Positions 14,801-26,800 of a stretch of DNA of 64,000 nucleotides are shown here, piece by piece (the first letter of the stretch is position 1; the number at the start of each line of letters is the position of its first letter). Source of the DNA: Branchiostoma floridae (taxonomy: Eukaryota; Chordata; Leptocardii; Amphioxiformes; Branchiostomatidae). Made by a program: the position numbers and the translations under genes. The notes beneath the pieces were generated by a model. That model searched no databases and had not been told where the DNA came from. It saw nothing but the letters and a program-made list of their open reading frames with translations. The DNA lies in assembly GCF_000003815.2 (NCBI RefSeq), contig NC_049983.1, forward strand, positions 25,176,069 to 25,240,068. Reading direction: 5' to 3'.

Positions 14801-17800
14801 ATTTCATTCATTTTGCCGTTATGATATTGCATTAGTTATCAATTATTGAACTATTATGATTTATTTCCATTTTGTTAATTGATATAATTCTTTTGGTTAC
14901 ATTATTGTCTAATGTATAATTTTTACACGTCTATTCAATCTTGTGACTTTGGAGGAAGACTTTGTACAAGCCACAAGGCTTTTTTCTTCCCCCCTGCACG
15001 TACTTTCTTCCTTTAACTTGTTTTATGTTAACTTTTTAAAGATTGTGCAAAATAAATAAAGTCAAAAGTCAAAGATTTAAACCCTTTTTGCTGTACCAGG
15101 GCACAGAGACCAGCATGGGTGAGAAGCTGCCAGGGATGTTGTTATCCCTTCTGATCATCCTGAAGGTGTTTGGATCAACAGAAGCTTCCTGCAGCATTTC
15201 TGGTTCTACCGCAGACTGCAGCAACCAGGAACTCACCAGTGTTCCTCAGAACCTGCCAATGGGCATCACTCACCTTGATTTGTATAATAATCTAATAACA
15301 ACATTGAATCAGTCTCATTTCTCACGGTATGGGAGCTTGGTAAACCTCTGGCTGGATAATAATGAGATCAGTGATATTCAGGCTGGAACTTTTCATTCAA
15401 CACCACAACTGGCAACCTTTCGTTTGGGTCAAAACAAGATAAGAAACATCAGGCCTGACATGTTCACAGGGCTGGGAAACTTGCAGGAACTTCACCTGGG
15501 GACTAATGAGATCAATGATATTGAGGCTGGAACTTTCAATTCAGTGCCACAACTGAAATACTTGTTCCTGCATCAGAATAGATTCACATTATTCAAAGAG
15601 TGGACATTTGAAAATCTAACACTACTTAGAACCCTTAAATTGTATAACAATCACATAGAAACTTTTCCTATGGAGGTTTTGTCAAAGCTTCCATCAATTT
15701 CTGAGCTTCAGCTTCAGGACAACCAAATGGTGACTCTGCCCTGGAGAGCCTACAACAAACTGTTATCAATCTCTTCTGTAGACATTGACAACAACCCCTG
15801 GCAGTGTGACTGTAGTATGGTTCCCTTCAGGCAAGAGATGACTGGGTCTTATTCATTTGAAAACCAAATCACATGTAAAAAACCAAGCAACTTTCATGGA
15901 CAAAAACTGCAAAACATCAGTCCTGAAGATCTGATGTCAGACTGTGAAGAGCCAACAATAGTTAGGTTTGAAAGGGTTCACAATAGTGCAGTGGTAGAGG
16001 GGGGGACTCTACATTTGGTCTGTGAAGCTTCAGGAATCCCCACACCAGACATCACAGTCACCCTCCCATCTGGACAGGATGTAACTGTTGAGTCAGGTGG
16101 GAGGGTGACTGTGGATGTGAATGGTATCATCACCATAACCAATTTTACAGCTGCAGCAGATGATGGTCTGTATGTCTGCACTGCTGCCAGTTTTGTTGGC
16201 TCTACATCTGCCACACTGTCTGTTGCAGCTGTTACAATGACAGTTCCTGAGTCAACTGACACCTTCTCCTGGACCGATGCATTCCTTGTTGGCTTTGTCC
16301 TTGGTGCAGTATTTTGCTTTGGCTTCATTGTTATTCAACTTCTTGAAATCTGGTACAAAAGGAGATCCAAAATTCCTAATTTGGGATCAGATTCAGATGA
16401 AGAAGACTATAATGATGTGATAACTCCCTCACAAATATCACATACAGATAAAATTACAGACTGCAGAGAGCAGCCTGGAAGTTTTGGACACAAATGTGAG
16501 GATATATCTCCTTCCTCCCCCCTTAGAAACATGTCAGGTCCACTGGTTGATAACCAGACTATGTCAGTACCTGTCCATGGTGCTGATAGCCCACAGGCTG
16601 TCATGGATGAGGATGGATATCAGTCAGTAAAACTTGATCCTCAGTCCACCAAATATGTAAACAGCCAGGAAATAGCAGATGCTAAAGATGCTTTGGTGGT
16701 TTCTACCGTTACCTTGTATGACAGGCCCAACAGGTATATGAACAGCCAGATGATAGCAGCTGCTCAAGACATTCTGGCAGTTTCTCCTGTTATCTTGTAT
16801 GAAAATGACGATGAGGCAGTGGAAGATGATCCTCAGTCCCACAAGTACCAAAACAGCCAAATGATAGCAGCTGCTAAAGAAGTTTCTTCAGTTATTTTGT
16901 ATGAAAATGACAATGAGTCAGTAACTAGGATTGATAATCCTCAGTCCCACAAGCATGAAACGAGCCACATGACAGCATCTACCAAAGGTACTTTGGCATT
17001 TCCTTCAGTTATCGATAAAGACAGACCATGGCCCAACAGATATCAGAACAGCCAGATGCTAGCAGCAGCTAAAGATGCTGTAGCTGTCCCACAGGTTATT
17101 AGCTATGAGAATGACGATGAATCAGCCAATAACCAGAATGATCCAGCAGCTGTCCATGGTACTGATACTTCAAACCATTACCAACAACTGAGGAAAACAA
17201 ACATTGAGCAGGAGACTACCTACACATCCCTTCAGAATAATGATGATAGGTCAGCTGATAACAAGACACAGGCTGATAACCAGACACAGGCTGATAACCA
17301 GCATGATCCAGCAGCTGTCCATGGTGCTGATACTACAAACCATTATCAAGAACTGAGGAAAACAAACATTGAGCAGGAGAATACCTACACATCCCTTCAG
17401 ACTCATGATGATAAGTCAGCTAATAACAAGACACAGGATGATAACCAGAATGATCCAGCAGCTGTCCATGGTGCTGATACTACAAACCATTATCAAGAAC
17501 TGAGGAAAACAAACATTGAGCAGGAGAATACCTACACATCCCTTCAGACCCATGATGATAACCCAGTTGATAACAAGACACAGGCTGATAACCAGACACA
17601 TGCTGATAACCAGAAAGATCCAGCAGCTGTCCATGGTGCTGATACTACAAACCATTACCAAAAACTTAGTAAAGAAACCCTTGAGCAGGAAAATACCTAC
17701 ACATCCCTTCAGACCCATGAGGATAAGTCGGCTGATAACCAGACACAGACACAGGCTGATAACCAGACACAGGCTGATAACAAGACACAGGCTGATAACC

Positions 17801-20800
17801 AGACACTAGCTGATAACCAGACACAGGCTGATAACCAGAATGATCTAGTAGCTGTCCATGGTGCTGATACTACAAACGAATACCAACAACTGAGGAAAGA
17901 AACCCTTGAGCAAGAGCATACCTACACATCCCTTCTGGCTCATGATTCATAATTTCATCAGAGCTTTTTCCTCAATCAAAGCCATACCCAAAACAACTTA
18001 AGCCCTGTAAAAAAACTTGTGATAAACTTCAAAATGCTGCATTCTATTGTCTCCAGTCCAATACTTAGCGCAGGAACAAGCTTAACATCAGGCAAAAAGT
18101 TTGGCAGTTGTGGTGTAGAATTATTAATTGCAATATTCCAAAAAGAGATTTGTGATTTATTGAAGATTCTACTGATTTATAAGGTGGCGTTTGTAATCCT
18201 GTTTCTCCAGCCCAGCTAAATGCCTTACATTTCCTGCCTAATGTGCTACAAAAGACAAGTACCATTGAAAGTAGCAAAGATATCATTACACTCATGTATT
18301 TCAGTCAGCAGTCTCACTAAAAATACATTGTTTAGTTTATTTGTTGAATATTCTAAACAAACATATGATGAACTGTACATATAATGTAGTATAAGACAAG
18401 TGTGTGCATGGGGTCATTAACACTGGATTGTAGATTATGCAGGAATATATAAAAGTTTAGACATATAAAGTGTCACTGTGTTAGTCAATATTTATCCAAG
18501 ATTTATAATGGCCTTTACATATTTTGTTCTTTTACAAATTACAATCATTATGTACTAGGTATATATATATATATGTATTGCCATAAATATTTGAGACAGA
18601 AATGTATATATCTTGAAATTTGGATACTTAGGACCAAATTCCTACCACAATCAAGTTTGAAGTGTCTATGGTGCATTACCATACACCAGCATTGTACTGG
18701 ATTTTTTGCCTATCTACATATACTGCAGCTCAGATATAGCAATTGTTTACTGAGCAATAAGTGTCTGTAATGCTGATTCAGTTGATGATGCTGAATCAGC
18801 AGAATCTGATGATTGATGATCCTACAGTGGATGGATGCATAATGTATGTACAAAACGTACCTGATTGTTTTTTATCTCATGCACATTTATTTGTTGAGGA
18901 TTTGGCAAAAGGCATTGAAAGTGGTTGATATATAAAGCCGTCATCTTGAAAATCTAGATATAGATATGACACAATAACATTGAATAGGAACACTACATAC
19001 AAGTTTAGTATTACAATGTAAAAATGCAAATGGCTAACTTGAAGCAATCAATGTAGCAAAATAATTTCCCATCAACAGTAACTAAATTGTCACTTGAGTT
19101 TGTTTTCTGGCACTTGCCTCTTTGCATCAATGTAACTGTTGATTTGAAATTCACAGCTTTACAGCTGGCAGGCTTTACATAATATGTACACATGGAACTA
19201 TGCAACTTCAGCTGTCATATTGAAAGATCATTGTACAGTGTAAAACACTGTAGGTAGGAAAGTTTGGGACTGATGTTTCACAACCAAATCTACAGAATAC
19301 AAAATATAGTCACCAGGTAGAAGGTAAGAGTCCATTTTAACCCGATCCTAAAACACTTTTTGTAGTTAAAGATGATGTATAATGATCATGTTATAACTTA
19401 AAATGTTGCTACCATATAAGGTTTGAGTGTGTGTCACAGATTTTTCGACCTAGTATATGACTAGACTAGGTATGACTTTGATGATTTGTTTCTATCCAGT
19501 ATTGAAATAAAATTGCACTGTAACCTGTATAGACTGTGTAATACTTAGTTTTACATTGTGCAAAATGTTTTGAATTATTATAATTTCTTACCTTTAAGCA
19601 TATAGTTCCATTTATTTATTTATTTATTTATTCATCTCAAAACATGTGGGTAGCCCCTTCAACTTGTTTGAAGTTGATTTCCAAGGGGGCCCACTACATA
19701 AATAACAAAAACGAAACGTGTAACATTCAGTAAGACAACCAGAGGACAACAAACAATATATACAAATAAACCGAAGCGTCTTTACCAAGAACAGTTGTCG
19801 AGGTCACCAAAAAACGTCAACGGTGGAGGTCCATTGATTTAGTTTAAGCAGCACAATCAGACACACACACACACACACACTCAGACACACACACGCACAT
19901 GCACACACACACACACACATACACTCAGAGACACACATACAAACACTCAAACACATGCACACACACACACACAAACACTCACACGCACACAAGGATGTGC
20001 ACATCACATTTGTCCATTAGTCACAAAACTTATAACGTACATGCTTCCTTAAAGTTTATAATGGCTACTATTGTGTTTCCCTCATTTGTACACCAACCAA
20101 AACGTCTATATCGGTATCAGTGCCTCAGCTTTATTTTCCCCACACTATCAACATCAAGGTATTACTTTCATGTGTTCCCCCTTTTACATTGTCTTTTCCT
20201 TGTGAATAGGCCATTCAAGATGTGTGAACTTGAATAGTATTATATTGCAAAGAAAAACAATCTGTGCGTAGATTCGGGGTTTTACACACCTGGTAAGTTA
20301 CCACCCCACAGGTGTGACTTCCTTTACTGTACTGTCTAAAGTAACTCACAGTTCTGGCCAAGTCCGCACTTCCAACTAAAGGCCACTTCCAGCTGAAGGC
20401 CTGGATCAACTTTAAGTCTTGTACATTTCTTCAGGACACCGTGCCTGGGTAAGTCTTCATCTTGATAAATGTTTAGAGGACTCTTCTGTATATACTTGAA
20501 AGAAAGCTTACTATTCGCATGCATTGTGGATTTTCTTGTTAGATTGTTACAGCTGTGCATTGTGCAGGTTATAAGTAGGTGCAAGTAGACATCAGAAACA
20601 CCTGCACAGCTCCAACTTTACCTGCACTAACCTGCATATGCAGGTCCACCGTGCTATTTAGAGTCCTGTAAACACTTCAATGCAGATGTAATATGATGTG
20701 CAGTAGTCTAATTTCCAATACTATTAAATTCTACAATAGTTTCAAACAAAAATTCTTTTTGAAAGTGAAAGAGCAACAGTACTGAACTCTAGAATTATTC

Positions 20801-23800
20801 TTTTCTACTTTTGAAATATCATGTAATCAAAGCCTTGGATTGTGGTTTTCTCTTATAAACAAAATTTGCTACAAATATTAGTATCAGAAAAATGGCTTCT
20901 TTATTTTTAAAAAATTACTTAACTAGTAGGTCACTGTTGTAACATGGGTTTTACTCATAACCAAGTTGTGTTATACCATTTCTTGTCAATATGATGTGGA
21001 AATACATTTTCATGTGTTGCCAAAATGAAAATATAAAAGAATCATAATTATATTACTATTTTTATTTAAATCAATTTGTCATGACTGCAGTGCATTGAGG
21101 CCAGTTCTAATGTCAGTTGGTATATGGGCTGTATAGGGGTTTTTCTTCTTGGACTGGTCCAGAAAAAACGAACCGAAAAAATTCAGTGGACCGATTAGAA
21201 AATGAACACTGTCAGATTATACCAGCACTATGGCGGCAGTTGTATTTGACAGTCATTTCTACAGTCAAACTTGGTCTGATTTAACATGGCCAGTTGCTAA
21301 CATGCAGGTAGGATACTCCAAGAAACAGATTCCTTTGTAGCAAAATGGACCACTGTTTTGAATATTGTTCATTCACAAACAATTACGTCCAGATTTAGGT
21401 CTGGACCTGGACCGTACCTGTACTATACCAGTACCCACCCCTATAGGGCCGCTGAACCATTGCAACTTTGATCAAAGGGTGGTATGCTCTCTAAAAATCT
21501 TAAGTTTGCTTATAACAAATCTATAATATATAAGATATAACTAAGGACATTGTCAGATTGTAATAAATGCAACCAAAGAAATTGTTCTCATAATTGATTT
21601 TGTAATGATAAACTTTTGGCAAATGAGTGAGTGAAAAATTTTTGTCTGAAAAGAAGACTTTATTGTAATGATTTATACCCTTATTCCTGTATCTGGTTAG
21701 ACACCATCATGTGTGAGAAGCTGCCAGGCATGCTGTTATCCCTTCTGATCATCCTGAAGGTGTTTGGAGCAACAGAAGCTTCCTGCAGTATACATGGTTC
21801 TACTAGTGCTGACTGCAGCTACCAACGCCTCACCAGTGTTCCTCAAGACCTGCCGACAGGCATCACTGAACTTTGGTTGCAGGATAATCTAATCAGAACA
21901 TTAGATCAGTCTGATTTCTCACAGTATGGGAACTTGACACAACTAAATGTAAGGAGCAATCATATTGCAACAATCAATAGTCAAGCATTTTGTAACTTGT
22001 CAGATTTAATTCATTTGGATCTTGGTCTTAACCGCCTCTCAAACATTATCACTGACATGTTCACAGGGCTGGGAAACTTGGAGACCCTTTACTTGACCCG
22101 TAATGAGATCAGTGATATTCAGGCTGGAACTTTCAATTCAACACCTCAACTGAAAACCTTGTCTCTGAGTAATAATAAGTTAACAAGCCTCAGATCTGAC
22201 ATGTTTACAGGGCTGGGAAACTTGCAGTACCTTTGGCTGTACAATAATGAGATTGGTGACATTCAGGCTGGAACTTTCAGTATGATGTCACAACTAAGAA
22301 CATTGCGCCTGTATAGTAACAAGTTAACAAGCCTCAGCACTGACATGTTCACAGGGCTGGAAAACTTGGACTGGCTTCACCTCTATGATAATAAGATCAG
22401 TGATATTCAGGCTGGAACTTTCAATTCAGCACCAAAACTTACAACCTTTCACCTGCAATACAATAGACTTGCAGTCCTAAAAGCAGAGATTTTTGCAGAA
22501 CTGTCATCAATCTTTACTGTAAACATCACCAACAACCCCTGGCAGTGTGACTGTAGAATGTTTCCCTTCAGGCAAGAGATGACTGGGTCTTATCCATTTG
22601 AAAACCAAATCACATGTGAAGGACCCAGCAACTTCCATGGACAAAAGCTTAAAGATATCAGTCCTGAAGATCTGATATGTGAAAAGCCAGTAATAGTGAC
22701 TGGCACTGTCACTACAGCAGCCACCACTGACACAGTCACTACTGTAACAGCAGCCACAGCTAGTACACTGGCACCAAAACAACCTCGACCTGCTCCCAGT
22801 TTCTCCCTCCCTGTTCTCATTGGGTCTGTGTGTGGCTCAGTAGCAGGTACTCTCATCATTGTTACCATAATTGCTCTCATAATTTGGTGCAAGAGAAGGA
22901 CCCAGCACTCTCCCTCAGGCCCAACCCCTGCTGTTGTTTTCAGTAATGCCTCAGCAAGTGTCAAAGTCAGTGGGCATGGACAGACAGAGCAAGATAGGGT
23001 GCAGCAGTCTACCGGCGAATCCTTGACTGCCAGAAACTCAGAACACAGCCTAGGGCATCCTGACTCTCATGCGGGTCTTGAGTACGAAGATGTTTTACTG
23101 CCAACAAGGGACACAGGGCCTAGCCATGCAAATCTGAGGCAACAGCCAGCTGAATACCAGTCCCTTGGACCCAGCCACCAACCAGCTGAATACCAGTCCC
23201 TCCAACCCAGCCAACCACCAGCTGAATACCAGTCCCTCGTACCAAACAGAAACAGAGTTCCCAGTGACGAGCTCCCCCCACTTCCCCCTTCCCAAAACCA
23301 GACCAACAGGGAACTAACTGGCATCCATGACACCCAACACTGTAACTACCTATCCCTCAAGAAATAAATAAAAAAATGAGCCATTATAAAGACTAAAAGT
23401 TAGTCAATGTCATTCCCAGACTATTGGTCTATTATAAGCCCATGGAATCCTACCACAGGAGGCTTGTCCACTGGTAGCACTGCGTTTTCAACTTAGAGTG
23501 ACCCAATACGTTTTCTCATAAGTGCTGAGTGCAAAGCAGAAAAAACAGTTTCATTGTAACATCTTTTAAGTCTTTGGGATGAACCAAGCTGGGTTTCAGT
23601 TCATTTCAGCCTGGGTTTGAATGTTACAAATTCACAAGGAACACTATATGAGTATATCCATTAGACTATTGCCAAGACCTACATATACCTACATTGTATC
23701 TAGCCAGTCTCTTGACCTCCAGGTTGTTGTGGGGAGGGGGGAGGTAATATATGAAGTCTCCAGGCTTGACTATCTCATTACTTATGTAGAAGTCTTCAAA

Positions 23801-26800
23801 AGACTAACAAGTGATGATTAAGGTTAAGCAGAATCCGCAAGACTGAACATTTATAGTAAAGACATAAAGAACAGTTGTTTTGAAAATTACATGGCACATT
23901 ACTTAAAAACTTGTATATCAACCTTAAACTAGTATAACTTAGAGAGATTTGTTTCGTTCATTGGAGGTCTTTGTACATATTAATGTTTTCATTGATACTA
24001 AATAAACATCTATTGTAAGTCATTCATAATGAGGTATGAATGATGCATATTAACTCTTTGTACCCAGTTACTGAACAATTACCAGCCAATATTCAAATCT
24101 CTGAGGTATAACTGATGCATAATGTGTCATACAAACTCTAAAAATACAAATCCACTATTATAATATTAAAACTTTTTACAATCACCAATCACTTTACATA
24201 GTAGATGGTTTTACGTACTAGTATATTTAAAAAAAACTTATAACAGTGTGTAGTCAAGATTAGATTTTGCAAAGATCATTGTACTGCTCAACGACTGTGG
24301 TTTTTTTTTATTATTTTGATATTATTTTGTGTGATATCATGAAATATTTACTAAATGACCAGTCACCATATTTTGTTATTTGTTATTGTTTTCTTTAGCA
24401 TTTATAATCTCTGTTTGTGTATGGCAGAGATCAGTAGGATTTTCCATTTTTGTTGTTTCAAGGTTTATGTTATATTATATTGTGAATGACATTGACCAAA
24501 CAAATTCAAATCCACTGCTGGGAAGGGTGAGCTTTGTCATGTAGGTCTTTATCTTTTAAAAAGTGATACATGAATCTAAGTGATATTTGATTCTACAATT
24601 GGCTTTTGTGTAACAGTGTTTCAGGTTAATGTACAGTTCAACCACAATTATGTAATCATTTGCTATTTTGAGAATCATTGTTTTGTGTGAGATTATAACA
24701 TGTATTCAGACCAATCTCGATACTTGTTGTTTTTTCTAACAATAATAAAATTCTAATTATATTATGCTGCAGATTTTTGTTTGTTTGATGGATCAACAAG
24801 AATCTGACATGTTCATCAGTTTATGTTTGGAATATTAGCATGCCCACAATGGCCTATCTACAGGTGCAGTAACTATGTTTAATTTGCATAATATTAATTT
24901 ACACTCTAAAGCATGTTTGCAGTTTTTTGTTTCTTCCATTTTTACATCAAACAAAACTATTTCCAATTCTAAGGTGAAGCAAACAATTACAAATTGCTGC
25001 AAATTGCACAGTGAGCTTTGGTCTAGCTATTACTACCAACATCATGGGCACGACTTTCACCTCTTCCCAACATACTTACTAAGGTATCGCCCATCATCAT
25101 CATCCTATCGTTCCGTGCCAGTACTGCAGCCAAGCCACTGCCTTCTCATTAGCTTCTAGCAGGTCCCAGTTTGAGATGTTAGGGCCTAATACACAGTCCC
25201 GTGTAATGTGTCCCATAGTTTGGGTAGGATGACCGCAACGACACTCAGCTGGGTTCACCTGTCCCCATTTCAGTAGGTTTCAGTAGGTACCGCCCATGTA
25301 AACAGACCAGTCAAGGAAACAGATTGAGGTAATTGCCCACTTGAATGGAGTTTATGATACAAAGCAAAAACCCACAGCACAGTTACTGAGTACAGGGATT
25401 GGTCACGCAAGGTACCACCCTCCACAGCTGCGACTTTCTTGGCTACTTCATACATTTGATATTAAAGTCTTCCATCCAGGTGTGCACTCCCAGCTGAAGG
25501 TTACTTATGCCTGCTGTACGGACATTTCTTCAGGACACTGTCCCTGGGTAAGTCTTCATCAGTATCTAAAGCATTATGTTTGAGATTCTTCTGCTTCCAG
25601 TGAAAGCTTAATTATAATTCACATGAGTTACAACAACAGCCGAAGCCAAATTCTATTCTTTTTATGCTCATGTTTCCTTGTCAGAAAGGAACCCAAATAG
25701 AATACTTTCTAGTACCATGTACATTTGTAAGTCACAGAGCAGCAAAGGGGGTACTGCAGGGGTTATCATCATGATAAATATAAAACAATAAAAAAACAAG
25801 ATACAAAATTCTTTTTAAAAGGTTGTTGAGCAGCAATTTGTATTTTACACTGCAGGAACTACAGGAGAAGGAAGGTCTTTCATCAGTTCTTGACAAGAAG
25901 GCCACAGACTTACTGTCAAGCTTAAACTTTATGGTAAATTAGTCCTTTTCTATATAAGACAATGCGAGTCTACATACCACTCAATTTAGGAACTTAACAA
26001 ATGTATGCAAGTTTAATGTATGTGGTGAAGTATTCTTAAGTTCAAAAGACTAGACAAGTTGACTTTGAGATCACAAATTAAAACAGAGCCAGTTTTTTTT
26101 CTAAAATTTCTAAGCTCAGATTAGACTACATTTTGTCATGAACAAATTGATAACTGGATGGTAGCAGGATTAAAACCTGTTAAAACCTGTCCCCCTACTT
26201 CTCCGTTACTAATGGGGTACGGCAGGGTAGCCTCCTTTCCCTACTCTCCAAGCAGAGGTCGAATCGCGCAGATATCGCGCTCTTCCTACGAGGAGCGGCT
26301 CTGTATTTTTTTCTGACTACTACTATATCTACGCGACTCGACCTCTGCTTGGAGAGTATCCTTTCCCCATATCTATCTAACTTGTATATTGATGATTTGA
26401 GTGTAAGGCTTAACAATGCCACGGTTGGTTGTTATGTAGGCGGTATGTCCCAGTATTAAGTCTCTTCAGAGATTAGTAGGGATATGCGAAGAGGTTAGTC
26501 TTGAAAACGACATATTGTTTAATATTGAAAAAACATGTTGTATGTATTTTCCCTGTGCTCGTCTGTTACTTCAGTATCCAGCACCTCATGTAAGACTCTA
26601 TGGTGCGAGTCTGAAGTATGTGACCTCATTTGTTTACCTTGGTATACATTTAAACCCTACGCTTCACGATGACGACTGTGTACGTGCGCAGATGAAGAGT
26701 CTGTCTAGTCGTGCCAATTGTATAAATCGCAAGTTCTCCCTTTGTTCTCCTCCTGTTAAGAAAAACTTGTTTATGGCGTACTGTGGCCAAATATATATAT

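Noticed and set aside
15043-15114. Upstream in-frame ATG for LRR gene 1
   Set aside because: An acceptor lies between it and 15115. The paralogues begin at the second ATG, and the extension lacks signal-peptide character.
19804-20237. Cys/Val- and His/Thr-rich ORFs
   Set aside because: Translations of the CA microsatellite.
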